A DNA stretch of 55,367 bases from Proteobacteria bacterium SG_bin9 (GCA_002083525.1 LWDM01000052.1:1-55367); one strand, 5' to 3'; positions 8,602 to 16,459 are shown, numbered from the stretch's first letter. The notes: generated by a model from the letters alone, not told the origin. Numbers and translations: made by a program.

Positions 8602-9225
8602 TTATCGTGAAGTTTTCCTGTTGGCTCTCACCTTCGGCTGCGTGATCACCAGTGCGTGGCAGGCGAGCGCGATCAGCTCGTCCTCGCTGCGCTGGGGTGA
8701 CGCCGAGGTGAGCTGCCGGCCGCTGACCCAGGCGCGGCAGATCATGTTGACGGGCCCGGCAACCGCCGCGACGAAGATGCCGATCGGTACATCGCGCAGA
8801 TGGCCCTGTGCCGTCAGCGGCGCGCGCCAGCGTTCGATCGCAGCTCCAAACGCCTTGTTGTGGGTGTTAAGCCGGTCGGTCGCTTTGGCGAACCAGGCCG
8901 CGCGCGCGTCGTCGAGCATGAAGCGTGCCTTGTCGGGATTGTTGGTGACCCATCGGATGTGGCCGCGGATCATCGCGGCGATGCCGTCCGCCGCGGTCTC
9001 GCATCGCGCCAGCGCCTTGATGATCGCCGCCTGATAGTCGGCGACGCAGGTCACCAGCAGGTCGGCGGCGAGGTCGTCCTTGGCCGCGAACAAATGGAAG
9101 AAGCTGCCGTTCGAGACGCCGGCGCGCTTGCGCAACGTCTCGACATTGACGGCGTCATAGCCGTTTTCGGCGAACAGTTCGGTGGCGGCCTCGAGCAGCC
9201 GCTCGCGCGGGGTGGCGTCATCCAT
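8602..9225 (-). CDS. TetR/AcrR family transcriptional repressor
   Basis: A 207-residue TetR-type regulator. The N-terminal helix-turn-helix occupies about residues 8-55, with the typical pattern A-T-E-L-F-A-E-N-G-Y-D-A-V and a recognition helix S-N-G-S-F-F-H-L-F. The C-terminal ligand domain (60-190) is family-typical and does not identify the inducer. A perfect inverted repeat at 9229-9243 starts four bases upstream of the start codon, indicating autorepression. The membrane-protein gene at 8193-8579 follows after 22 bases and is the likely co-regulated target. The C-terminus is basic. Confidence 0.93.
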   Translation of the reverse strand: MDDATPRERLLEAATELFAENGYDAVNVETLRKRAGVSNGSFFHLFAAKDDLAADLLVTCVADYQAAIIKALARCETAADGIAAMIRGHIRWVTNNPDKARFMLDDARAAWFAKATDRLNTHNKAFGAAIERWRAPLTAQGHLRDVPIGIFVAAVAGPVNMICRAWVSGRQLTSASPQRSEDELIALACHALVITQPKVRANRKTSR

Positions 9226-9228
9226 GAT

Positions 9229-9243
9229 TAGAGTGTTACTCTA
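9229..9243. promoter_or_regulatory. Probable TetR operator
   Basis: TAGAGT-GTT-ACTCTA is a perfect 6-bp inverted repeat with a three-base spacer, immediately upstream of the TetR gene start at 9225. A further partial match (CTCTAG) lies about 15 bases upstream, so there may be two half-overlapping sites. Position and symmetry fit an autoregulatory operator; binding is inferred. Confidence 0.6.
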
Positions 9244-9323
9244 GATTCATGCTCTAGTGCAAGCACCAAAATGAGCGTCTCGGCTGGCGACGAGGTTGCG
9301 GGGGTGAGGCGGAAGGCGAGGGC

Positions 9324-10088
9324 TCAGAGCACCTTCGCGGTGTTGCCCTTGAACAGGATGGGTCCGGTCGGGCGGCCGGTCGGCGAGCCGCCTTCCGGTT
9401 CAAGCGTGATCTCGAACAACTGACCGGCGACGGTTTCCGGCAGTTCGTCGATATCGAGCGTGAGCACGCGCGACTGGCTGGTCAGTCCGATCGGCTTCGG
9501 TCCGGCGGTGCGGTCCCACAAAGTCCAGACCTGGAGCGCGCGGCCGGGCGGCACATCGATCGCCTTCAGCGGGATCAGTTCGGCGCGGCCGTTGGCGAAG
9601 GCGTTGACCACGGCGCCGACCTCGCGCGTCTGGTCGCTGACCAGCACGGCAACGAAGGCCGGCTTGCGCTGCGCCAGCGCGATGAGATCGCGGCGCAGAT
9701 GCTTCGACGTCGAGATCGAGCCGATGGCGAGAAAGGCGAAGATCACGGCCGCAGCGGTGCCGACGAGGCCGGTGACGCGCCAGAAGCGCAGATTGTGCCA
9801 GAGCGTCGCGCCGCGCATGGCGCCGCGCATGCCGGCGGGCACCGCCGCCGAGCGGTCGGACTTGGTGGACTGCGCGATGCGCTGCCACAGCTGCGCCGTC
9901 GGCGTGGTGGGATCGGCGCTCATGTCGAAGTCGGCGAGGCGCTTGCGCCAGGCGTTGACCGCGTTCTGGAATGCCGCGTCGTTCTCGAGCCGCGCTTCGG
10001 CAGCCGCCTCCGCCGACGGGTCGAGCAGACCCATCACATAGTCGGCGGCGAGCATGTCGAGCTCCTGGCCTTCGGGCGTATCGGTCAT
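9324..10088 (-). CDS. Anti-sigma factor, RskA-type
   Basis: A 254-residue membrane anti-sigma factor. The N-terminal part (1-75, beginning MTDTPEGQELDMLAADYVMG) is the cytoplasmic zinc-free anti-sigma domain. One membrane helix lies at about 103-125. The outer domain (about 135-254) is the RskA-like extracytoplasmic fold ending in a Gly/Pro-rich segment. Its start codon overlaps the sigma gene stop (10085-10088, ATGA), which implies translational coupling and near-equal amounts. It should hold the sigma factor encoded at 10085-10666 inactive until a signal triggers release, usually by proteolysis. The stimulus is unknown. Confidence 0.9.
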   Translation of the reverse strand: MTDTPEGQELDMLAADYVMGLLDPSAEAAAEARLENDAAFQNAVNAWRKRLADFDMSADPTTPTAQLWQRIAQSTKSDRSAAVPAGMRGAMRGATLWHNLRFWRVTGLVGTAAAVIFAFLAIGSISTSKHLRRDLIALAQRKPAFVAVLVSDQTREVGAVVNAFANGRAELIPLKAIDVPPGRALQVWTLWDRTAGPKPIGLTSQSRVLTLDIDELPETVAGQLFEITLEPEGGSPTGRPTGPILFKGNTAKVL

Positions 10089-10666
10089 CGCATGCACTCC
10101 TGCAGCGACATCAGGCTTCGCCGGACCCAGCTTTTCACGGTGCCGAGCGGCACCTTCAATCGCCCGGCAAGTTCGCCGTGGCTCATGCCATAGACGTAGG
10201 CCAGCACCACCACGTCGCGGCGCGGGCGCTCGATCTGCTCGAGGCATTTGCGCAGCGCGCTGGTCTCCGGCAGGCCGGCCAGCGCCACCTCCGGCGCGAT
10301 TTCGCTCGCGTTCTCGTCGGCCGGATCGTAGCGATGCTCGTTGCGGTGAATGCTGAGTGCGCGGTTGCGCACCACGGCATAGAGCCAGCCGAGCGCGGAG
10401 CCGCGCGCCGGGTTGAAGCTGCGCGCGCCGTGCCAGATGCGCACGAAGGCGTCATGCACCGCTTCCTCGGCCAGGTCGTGGCGTAGCAGAATCCGCCGCG
10501 CGACCCCGATCATGCGCGGAGCCTCGCTATCGTAGATCATCTGCAGTGCCCTGCGGTCGCCGGCGGCACAACGCACCAGCGCTGCTGACATCTGCGCTTC
10601 CCGCTCGATATTCAGCAATGCGGCGCCCGTCCTGTCGTCCAAACCGCTGTCCCGGATCATGCTCAT
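10085..10666 (-). CDS. ECF sigma factor, SigK-like
   Basis: A 193-residue group IV sigma factor. Region 2 covers about residues 30-100 (D-L-A-E-E-A-V-H-D-A-F-V-R-I-W). Region 4 covers about 135-190 (Y-G-M-S-H-G-E-L-A-G-R-L, then G-T-V-K-S-W-V-R-R). The pairing with a downstream RskA-like anti-sigma gene matches the SigK/RskA type (ECF19-like). It is divergent from the DUF4394 gene at 10815. Promoter-like elements with the same TGCATCC box and 17-18 base spacing face both ways, suggesting that it transcribes itself and that gene. Confidence 0.93.
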   Translation of the reverse strand: MSMIRDSGLDDRTGAALLNIEREAQMSAALVRCAAGDRRALQMIYDSEAPRMIGVARRILLRHDLAEEAVHDAFVRIWHGARSFNPARGSALGWLYAVVRNRALSIHRNEHRYDPADENASEIAPEVALAGLPETSALRKCLEQIERPRRDVVVLAYVYGMSHGELAGRLKVPLGTVKSWVRRSLMSLQECMR

Positions 10667-10681
10667 GGCTTTGCATGACCC

Positions 10682-10711
10682 TTATACTGCCCTGTGCGAC
10701 GTTTGGATGCA
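10682..10711 (-). promoter_or_regulatory. Candidate ECF promoter of the sigma operon
   Basis: On the minus strand TGCATCC (10711-10705) is followed after 17 bases by GTATAA (10687-10682), about 16 bases before the sigma start codon. The same TGCATCC box, similarly spaced, occurs on the plus strand at 10737. Inferred from the shared sequence. Confidence 0.45.
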
Positions 10712-10736
10712 CCGCCATGAAATTTTTTCGGGCTCC

Positions 10737-10766
10737 TGCATCCGTTTGCGCTGCCGCGAGGGTACC
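10737..10766 (+). promoter_or_regulatory. Candidate ECF promoter of the DUF4394 gene
   Basis: TGCATCC (10737-10743), 17 bases, then GGTACC (10761-10766), 48 bases upstream of the DUF4394 start. It mirrors the element facing the sigma operon and is a plausible target of the ECF factor. Confidence 0.4.
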
Positions 10767-10814
10767 GCCCCTGACGATCCAAAGAGGATCGGTCGTAAAC
10801 AGGGGACTTCCTTC

Positions 10815-11591
10815 ATGAAAATGCGCACCATCCTTGCCGCTTCGGCGGCGCTGCTGATGACCTCGGCCGCGGCCTACTCCGCCGAAGTCGCCGCGCTGAT
10901 CGGCAACGACACCATCGCGACCGTCGATACCGCCGCCAAGAAGGCGACCGGTTCCGTCAAGGTCAGCGGCATCTCCGGCGCGCTGGTCGGCATCGACGTG
11001 CGCCCGGCCGACGGCCTGCTCTATGGCCTCGTCGAGGACGGCACGGTCGTGACCATCGCCAAGGACGGCAAGGCGACGGTGAAATCCAAGCTCGAAACCA
11101 TGCTGGCCAAGGGCGTCACCGCAACCGTCGACTTCAACCCGGTGGCCGATCGCCTGCGCGTGATGGGTTCGGACGGCATGAGCCTGCGCGCCAACGTCGA
11201 CGACGGCAAGGTGACCAAGGACGGCGATCACAAGTTCGCCGACACCGACGCCAACAAGGGCGGCAAGCCGAACGTGGTGGCCGGCGCCTACACCAACTCG
11301 GTGAAGGGCACCAAGGAAACCGCGCTGTTCAACATCGACAGCAAGGCCGGCCTCGTGAAGCAGGCGCCGCCGAACGACGGCATTCTCACCACCATCGGCG
11401 CGCTCGGCATCAAGGCCGACGCGGTTGCCTTCGACATCTCGACCGATGCGAGCGGCAAGAACGACGCGTGGATCATGGCCGGCGACACGCTCTACAGCAT
11501 CGACCTCGCCACCGGCAAGGCGACGGAAGCTGCGAAGATCGCGGGTGTCAGCGGCACGGTGAAGGACATCGCGGTTTTGCCGGGCAAGTAA
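10815..11591 (+). CDS. Exported DUF4394 domain protein
   Basis: A 258-residue secreted protein beginning MKMRTILAASAALLMTS, with a signal peptide cleaved after about residue 22 (A-Y-S-A-E). The rest (about 25-258) is a DUF4394 domain, predicted as a beta-propeller-like repeat: I-G-N-D-T-I, then R-P-A-D-G-L-L-Y-G-L, F-N-P-V-A-D-R-L-R-V, and a closing D-T-L-Y-S-I-D. GGGGACTTCC precedes the ATG. It is divergent from the ECF sigma/anti-sigma operon and shares a promoter-like box with it, so it may be an envelope-stress target or a sensor partner. The biochemical role of DUF4394 is not known to me. Confidence 0.88.
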   Translation: MKMRTILAASAALLMTSAAAYSAEVAALIGNDTIATVDTAAKKATGSVKVSGISGALVGIDVRPADGLLYGLVEDGTVVTIAKDGKATVKSKLETMLAKGVTATVDFNPVADRLRVMGSDGMSLRANVDDGKVTKDGDHKFADTDANKGGKPNVVAGAYTNSVKGTKETALFNIDSKAGLVKQAPPNDGILTTIGALGIKADAVAFDISTDASGKNDAWIMAGDTLYSIDLATGKATEAAKIAGVSGTVKDIAVLPGK

Positions 11592-11618
11592 GTCTCTCCA
11601 GGGACGCCAGGCAGACGG

Positions 11619-11656
11619 ACGGCGGTGCTGCGTGCCGATGCGCGGCGCCGCCGTTT
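11619..11656. terminator. Probable bidirectional terminator hairpin
   Basis: ACGGCGGTGC (11619-11628) pairs with GCGCCGCCGT (11645-11654) with one G-T pair, followed by TT. It lies between the convergent DUF4394 gene and the SCO1-like gene. Confidence 0.45.
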
Positions 11657-11684
11657 CGCCTGCGAATGGGTCCGGTGGTGTGCG

Positions 11685-12329
11685 TTAGCGCTCGGCTTTG
11701 CCGGCGAGGTACGGCTTGATCATGCCGACGATCTTGCCGGCGTCGGTGCCGGGCGGGAAGAAGCCGAGATACTTTCCGTCCCGGCCCATCAGATAGATGA
11801 ACGCCGAATGATCGACGGTGTAGTCGTCCGCGGTCGGTCCGGTAACGACGCGTTTGAAATAGACGCGATAGGCGTCAGCGGCTTTTGTCACGTCGTCGAT
11901 GCTGCCGGTGAGCCCGAGCAAGCGCGGATGAAACAGCGGCACATACTGCGCGAGATGCCCGGTGGTGTCGCGCTGCGGATCCAGCGTCACGAACAGCGGC
12001 TGCACGTCGGCCGCCTGTTCGCCGAGTTCTTTCATCGCGAGGCCGATGGCCTGCAGGTCGGTCGGGCAAATGTCGGGGCAATACGTGAAGCCGAAATAGA
12101 CCAGCATCAGCTTGCCGCGAAAGTCCGCATCGGTTCGTGCACGCCCGGTCTGGTCGGTGAGCGTGAACGCACCGCCGATGGGTTCGCGATTCCACATCAC
12201 CGCGTCCATCAGCTCGGCGGCGGAGCGGGTCGAGCCTTGCGCGGAGGCGGGCGTCGCCGATGCAACGCTAACCGTCAGCGCGGCAGCGAAGGCCGCGCCG
12301 ATGATGTGCGATATCGAACGGCCGTGCAC
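11685..12329 (-). CDS. SCO1/SenC-type copper chaperone-like protein
   Basis: A 214-residue thioredoxin-fold protein of the SCO1/SenC family, which inserts copper into the CuA site of cytochrome c oxidase or acts as a thiol reductase. The copper ligands are present: C84-P-D-I-C88 and H174 (V-D-H-S-A-F). A signal peptide or anchor spans about residues 8-30 (ending A-S-A-Q-G), so it is periplasmic. I chose the GTG at 12327-12329 because it begins two bases after the TAA of the upstream MBL-fold gene, implying coupled translation; the frame stays open further upstream but inside that gene. No cytochrome oxidase gene is visible in the window. Confidence 0.88.
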   Translation of the reverse strand: MHGRSISHIIGAAFAAALTVSVASATPASAQGSTRSAAELMDAVMWNREPIGGAFTLTDQTGRARTDADFRGKLMLVYFGFTYCPDICPTDLQAIGLAMKELGEQAADVQPLFVTLDPQRDTTGHLAQYVPLFHPRLLGLTGSIDDVTKAADAYRVYFKRVVTGPTADDYTVDHSAFIYLMGRDGKYLGFFPPGTDAGKIVGMIKPYLAGKAER

Positions 12330-12331
12330 GC

Positions 12332-13447
12332 TTACGCGCTGAACAGAAGGCGGCTGCCGGTCGAGACGTTGATCACGTTGTCCGGCATCTGCGCGCGCGC
12401 TTCGAGCAGGAAGTTCAAACCGCTGCAATGCATCGGGATGACGACGTCCGGCTGCAGTGCCTTGATCTCGCCGACGATCTGCTTGAGGTAGTCGGCCGGC
12501 GCCGGGCCGAGGTGGAAGCCGCCGACGACCGCGTGTACCTTCTGCACGCCGGAGATTTCCTGCGCCTGCCGCACCGAATTGACGATGCCGACATGGCCGC
12601 AGGAACTGATGACGACGAGGCCCTTGCCGCGGATGTTGAAGCAGGTCGCGTGTTCGTGGACGTGCTCGTCCGGCACGAAATTGCCCTGCAGCTCGGCGGC
12701 GGTGTAGTGGCCGTAGTCGCAGCCCGCGCTCTCGGGCTTATAGTCGACGAAGGTGTTGGGCAGGATCTTCTCGACGCTGCGGCGTTTGATCTTGCCGGTG
12801 GTGAAGGCGTGGCCTTCGATCACGGTCGGCGTTTCGCAGAGGATGGTCTGCACCTTCTGGGCTGCGATCTGCTTGCGGTCGAGCACGCCGCCTTCGCCGA
12901 ACTGGCCGGTGGAAGCGCGGGTGACGCGATGGCAGAAGTTGTCCTCGCCGCCGGCGTAGAGCTTGATGTCGGGTGGCAGTACGCTGCGGTATTTCTCGAG
13001 GAAACCGATCAGGCCGCCGAAGTGGTCGATGTGGCCGTGGCTGACGATCAGCGCGCTCAGCTTCGCCGGATCGACCTTGAGCAGGCCGATGTTGTTGATG
13101 ATCGCGGGCGAGGTGTAACCAAAATCGAGCAGGATGCTGCGCTGGTCCTGCTCGCGCTGCGATTCCAGAAACAGCGACAGGCCCCATTCGTTGTGCAGGA
13201 CGTTGCGGGCGTCGGCGCTGCGGCCACCGCCGGGACCTTCGTGCACCACGCCGTTCACCGTGCTGCCGCGCAGGAACTGGTCGTGCTGCTGATCGACCAG
13301 CACGCGGATCGAGAGCTTGTCGATGGTCGGCACCTGGATCGGCGCGGCGTCGGCAATGCCGATGCAAGAGAAGCCGCCGCCGGCCGCGGCCAGCCCCATC
13401 GCAGTCGAAAGCTTCAGAAAATCGCGGCGGGCGAGTTCGCTTGTCAT
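12332..13447 (-). CDS. Tat-exported metallo-beta-lactamase fold protein
   Basis: A 371-residue protein with a twin-arginine signal (A-R-R-D-F-L-K at residues 6-12, hydrophobic core to about 33). Residues about 45-365 form an MBL-fold domain of the COG1237 type (7,8-dihydropterin-6-methyl-4-aminobenzene-phosphate-synthase-like). The metal motif is S-H137-G-H-I-D-H142-F-G-G, with later ligands in S-C-G-H-V-G-I and V-I-P-M-H-C-S-G. GAGGT precedes the ATG. The SCO1-like gene follows two bases after the stop. Tat export suggests that the metal or cofactor is loaded before export. The substrate is unknown. Confidence 0.85.
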   Translation of the reverse strand: MTSELARRDFLKLSTAMGLAAAGGGFSCIGIADAAPIQVPTIDKLSIRVLVDQQHDQFLRGSTVNGVVHEGPGGGRSADARNVLHNEWGLSLFLESQREQDQRSILLDFGYTSPAIINNIGLLKVDPAKLSALIVSHGHIDHFGGLIGFLEKYRSVLPPDIKLYAGGEDNFCHRVTRASTGQFGEGGVLDRKQIAAQKVQTILCETPTVIEGHAFTTGKIKRRSVEKILPNTFVDYKPESAGCDYGHYTAAELQGNFVPDEHVHEHATCFNIRGKGLVVISSCGHVGIVNSVRQAQEISGVQKVHAVVGGFHLGPAPADYLKQIVGEIKALQPDVVIPMHCSGLNFLLEARAQMPDNVINVSTGSRLLFSA

Positions 13448-13611
13448 GGGTGACCTCGGTTGCTGTCGTTGTTCAGGATTGGTCAGCACTGTAGCGCCTG
13501 AACGCAGCAGACGCCGTTCTTTGTTCAGCCGCAAGCAGTAGAGTCGTTCCACGGACCATTCGGTGCGCGGGCGAGAACATTTTTTGAGAGATGCCGACGC
13601 GAAACGGCGCG

Positions 13612-14607
13612 TCAGAGCGCGTCGGTGCGGCGCAGCATCCAGTAGGTGAACGCACCCGCCGCGATGACGGCGACGGCCGCGTACCAGGTCCCGCCGTCGC
13701 CGGTCTGGAACGGCATGTCCTTGGTGTTCATGCCGAAGAAGCCGGTGACGAGCGTTGCCGGCAACAGGCATGCCGACAGCACGGACAAGGTGTACAGGCG
13801 GCGGTTGGTGATGGCCGCCGTGCGGCCGGTGATTTCGTCCTGCAGCAGCCGCGCGCGCTCGTAAAGGGCGCTGAGCTCGTAGTCGATGGCGTCGAATTTC
13901 TGCGCCAGCGAGCGCAGCACGACGGCGGAGGGTTTGGCCTGAACGTCCGCACGGGTTTCGAGGCGGTGGAACAGCGAGCGAATCTGCGAGAGCTGCCGGC
14001 GCGTTGCGATCGAGCGCAGCCGCACCTTGCCGAGCGACATGCGCTGGTCGTCGACCTGCACCTCGTCGTGCAGCACCTGGTTCTCGATCTTGTCGAGCTG
14101 GTCGCCGAGGGTGGCGCAGAACCGCTCGATCACGTCGGCGAAGTGATCGACGAAGCCTTCGATGAACGACAACGAGGTCGGAAACATGCGTCCGGCATCG
14201 ATGGCGCGGCGGGTCTTCTCGATCGAGTGCAGCGGGCGGCGGCGGGCACTGATGAACAGCCGGTCCGTCGAGACGAAATGCAGCCGCACCAGGTCGTCGG
14301 CGTCTTCGTCCGCGAACTCCTGATGCAGGTCGGGCAGCACGCCGACGATTTCGTTGCCGTAGAAGTCGAGCCGGATGTGTTCGTCGGTGTCGAGCAGAAT
14401 CTCGCGGGCGGCTTCCGAGATGAGGGACGTCCGTGACAGCCAGTCACGGCAGCGCTGATCGGCAAGACCGAAATGCAGCCAGACCCAGCCGTCCGGGTTG
14501 GTCAATTCCTGGTCGAGCGATGCGGGGTCGAGCTTGCGGCCGCTGCCGTCGTTGGCGAAGCGATAAGCCGAAATCAGCCCGACTGCAGGGGAGAGCTGAG
14601 CATCCAT
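13612..14607 (-). CDS. CorA-family divalent cation transporter, ZntB-like
   Basis: A 331-residue CorA-superfamily channel or transporter. The cytoplasmic alpha/beta funnel covers about 1-265. Two C-terminal membrane helices lie at about 272-293 and 306-326, with the signature G-M-N at 292-294 (F-F-G-M-N-T-K-D-M-P-F) at the pore mouth. The motif and loop fit the ZntB branch, for which zinc transport is known in enteric bacteria, but magnesium or other ions are possible. The ATG at 14605-14607 is preferred over upstream alternatives because the family N-terminus begins near here. It is transcribed leftward, away from the GST gene at 14847. Confidence 0.9.
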   Translation of the reverse strand: MDAQLSPAVGLISAYRFANDGSGRKLDPASLDQELTNPDGWVWLHFGLADQRCRDWLSRTSLISEAAREILLDTDEHIRLDFYGNEIVGVLPDLHQEFADEDADDLVRLHFVSTDRLFISARRRPLHSIEKTRRAIDAGRMFPTSLSFIEGFVDHFADVIERFCATLGDQLDKIENQVLHDEVQVDDQRMSLGKVRLRSIATRRQLSQIRSLFHRLETRADVQAKPSAVVLRSLAQKFDAIDYELSALYERARLLQDEITGRTAAITNRRLYTLSVLSACLLPATLVTGFFGMNTKDMPFQTGDGGTWYAAVAVIAAGAFTYWMLRRTDAL

Positions 14608-14846
14608 GAGCAATACTGCCAGCCGGAGAACGCGGACGTATATCACCTGTCATGTGACAGTTGAAAGTATGCCCCTCAGTTTGTGTTGCAAGCCCCGTCT
14701 ACCGATCGCAGCCGTCCATCACAATTCCGCGCGCGAGGGCAGGCTGCGGGTTCGGGCGATTGACTTGCGTGAAGGGCGCGCGCAACATTCATGCAGTCGC
14801 ATCCAATCGATGCCCCTCAGAACAATCAAGCCCAAGGACAGACGAG

Positions 14847-15551
14847 ATGATCGACGTGCATTACTGGCCGACGCCGAACGGCCACAAGATCACGATGTTT
14901 CTGGAAGAGACGGGGACGCCCTACACGATCGTGCCGGTGAACATCGGCAAGGGCGACCAGTTCAAGCCGGACTTCCTCAAGATCGCCCCGAACAACCGCA
15001 TGCCGGCGATCGTCGATCACAAACCGAAGGACGGCGGCGCGCCGGTGGAGATTTTCGAGTCCGGTGCGATCCTGCTGTATCTCGCCGAGAAGACCGGCCA
15101 GTTCATGCCGTCCGACATCCGCAAGCGCTACGATGTCATCCAGTGGGTGATGTGGCAGATGGGCGGCCTGGGCCCAATGGCCGGGCAGAACCATCACTTC
15201 AATGTCTACGCGCCGGAAAAGCTGCCGTATGCGATCGATCGCTATGTCAAGGAAACCAACCGGCTGTACGGCGTGCTCAACAAGCGCCTCGCCGACCGCG
15301 AATTCCTCGCCGGCGATTACTCGATCGCCGACATGATGAGCTATCCGTGGGTCGTACCGTGGAAGCGCCAGAGCCAGAACATCGACGACTTCCCGCATCT
15401 GCGCCGCTGGTTCAACGCCATCCGCGAGCGGCCCGCGACCGTGCGCGCGTACGAGCTGACGGAGAAGGTCAATCCGAACGCCGCGGTCGGCATCCAGACC
15501 GACGAGGCGCGAAAAATTCTGTTCGGCCAGACCGCGGCGGTGGTGCGGTAG
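14847..15551 (+). CDS. Glutathione S-transferase, YfcG/GstB-like
   Basis: A 234-residue GST-fold protein of the YfcG-type disulfide-bond oxidoreductase group. The N-terminal thioredoxin-like domain (about 1-87) contains W-P-T-P-N-G-H-K at 7-14 and the cis-Pro/glutathione motif N-R-M-P-A-I, then F-E-S-G-A-I. The helical domain covers about 95-215 and includes F-L-A-G-D-Y-S-I-A-D-M. The start at 14847 is set by the conserved N-terminus and a GACGAG upstream. It probably reduces disulfides with glutathione; the substrate is unknown. A GC-rich hairpin follows at 15574-15592. Confidence 0.92.
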   Translation: MIDVHYWPTPNGHKITMFLEETGTPYTIVPVNIGKGDQFKPDFLKIAPNNRMPAIVDHKPKDGGAPVEIFESGAILLYLAEKTGQFMPSDIRKRYDVIQWVMWQMGGLGPMAGQNHHFNVYAPEKLPYAIDRYVKETNRLYGVLNKRLADREFLAGDYSIADMMSYPWVVPWKRQSQNIDDFPHLRRWFNAIRERPATVRAYELTEKVNPNAAVGIQTDEARKILFGQTAAVVR

Positions 15552-15573
15552 GCTGCCCGAACAAGCCCGATGC

Positions 15574-15592
15574 CGCCGGGGTTACCCCGGCG
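15574..15592 (+). terminator. Hairpin after the GST gene
   Basis: CGCCGGGG (15574-15581), loop TTA, CCCCGGCG (15585-15592): a perfect 8-bp stem 23 bases after the GST stop, followed by TCTTCCTC rather than a clean T run. Probable transcript end. Confidence 0.55.
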
Positions 15593-15618
15593 TCTTCCTC
15601 TACACCCGAATTTTAGCT

Positions 15619-15646
15619 AAAGCCTCGCTCCCATGAGCGAGGCTTT
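15619..15646. promoter_or_regulatory. 12-bp hairpin enclosing the SemiSWEET start codon
   Basis: AAAGCCTCGCTC (15619-15630) and GAGCGAGGCTTT (15635-15646) are perfectly complementary around the loop CCAT. The A and T of the start codon at 15633 are in the loop and its G is in the stem. No purine-rich SD precedes the start. As RNA this would mask initiation unless opened; it could also act as a terminator for the GST transcript. Confidence 0.55.
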
Positions 15647-15902
15647 GCATCACATCACACCCTGGATCGGCGCCGCTGCGGCGATCCTTACGACCATCTG
15701 TTGGCTGCCGCAGGCTGTCCGCGTCGTCCGCTATAAGGACACGCGGGCGATTTCGCTGACGACCAACATCGTCTTTACGATCGGCATCACGCTCTGGATG
15801 ATCTACGGCATCGCGCTCGACAACTGGCCGCTGATCATCGCCAACGCGATCTCGATCATGTTCACGTCAGTCATCATCGCGATGAAGCTGAAGCACGGAT
15901 AG
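15633..15902 (+). CDS. SemiSWEET sugar transporter
   Basis: An 89-residue SemiSWEET (MtN3/PQ-loop family), a three-helix half-transporter that dimerises to move sugars across the inner membrane. Helices lie at about 10-29, 40-58 and 64-84. The PQ motif is intact in T-I-C-W-L-P-Q-A-V-R (residues 21-30), and the conserved N-x-I-F/W region follows in helix 3 (I-I-A-N-A-I-S-I-M). The length is normal for the family. The start codon lies in the loop of a strong hairpin and has no SD, so control of initiation or a leaderless transcript is likely. The gene is convergent with the small exported-protein gene at 15918-16424. Confidence 0.92.
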   Translation: MSEALHHITPWIGAAAAILTTICWLPQAVRVVRYKDTRAISLTTNIVFTIGITLWMIYGIALDNWPLIIANAISIMFTSVIIAMKLKHG

Positions 15903-15917
15903 CGGCATTACGTTGTT

Positions 15918-16424
15918 TCAGCTGCCGCACGGATTTCCGCGCACGCGTTCGGCTTTCACAATCTCGGCAAACATTTCGTGGGTTGCCGGCCGGAAATCGT
16001 CGACCTTGAGGTAGCCGGCTGAAAAGAGATGCTGGCTCATGCGATCGATCTGGGAGTCTTCTGCGGTTTGATACATGCCGAGCGCGAACTGTCGTCCTTC
16101 CTGTCCCCAGCTGTTCGACGCGACGCGGATCAGATTTTGCCGGTGCCAATAGTAGTGTCTGACACTGTCGATGCGCTGTTCGCGCGTAGATGCGTCGCAG
16201 AAACCTGACCAGGACGAGTTCAGGGAATCGATCGCTCCCTTGCGCTGCGATGACCGCGCTCGATCAATGATCGTTTGGTTCGATCGCTTGAAGCTCTCGA
16301 AGCCTTCGCGTCTCGCTTCCGTCATTGGCTGGCTGACAGCAGCCGCGGGTTTGCGAGGGAAGAATGTCCACGCGCTGAGCTGGAGCACGACCAGGGCCAG
16401 CAAAATCCAAGCGGCAGGTTTCAT
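15918..16424 (-). CDS. Small membrane-anchored or secreted protein, unknown
   Basis: A 168-residue protein with an N-terminal hydrophobic segment (residues about 4-20) that is a signal or anchor. The rest is helical, with two Cys residues (in G-F-C-D and N-P-C-G-S at the end) that could form a disulfide. Spacing and some positions (a Cys, then a Tyr-rich helix, then K-V-D-D-F near the C-terminus) recall the two paralogues at 16460-17071 and 17356-17952, so it may be a distant third member. No family was recognised. It is the last gene of the leftward run 18266-15918. Confidence 0.75.
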   Translation of the reverse strand: MKPAAWILLALVVLQLSAWTFFPRKPAAAVSQPMTEARREGFESFKRSNQTIIDRARSSQRKGAIDSLNSSWSGFCDASTREQRIDSVRHYYWHRQNLIRVASNSWGQEGRQFALGMYQTAEDSQIDRMSQHLFSAGYLKVDDFRPATHEMFAEIVKAERVRGNPCGS

Positions 16425-16459
16425 CGCGTCAGTCCTCGTTAGTCGTATTGCGCCGGCCG

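Noticed and set aside
11625..12491. Rightward open frame across the SCO1-like gene
   Set aside because: It covers the terminator and the SCO1-like coding region in reverse; no family resemblance.
15574..15646. Both hairpins read simply as a double terminator
   Set aside because: Kept as a partial possibility only: the second contains the SemiSWEET start and neither has a T run, so a purely terminator role is not sufficient.
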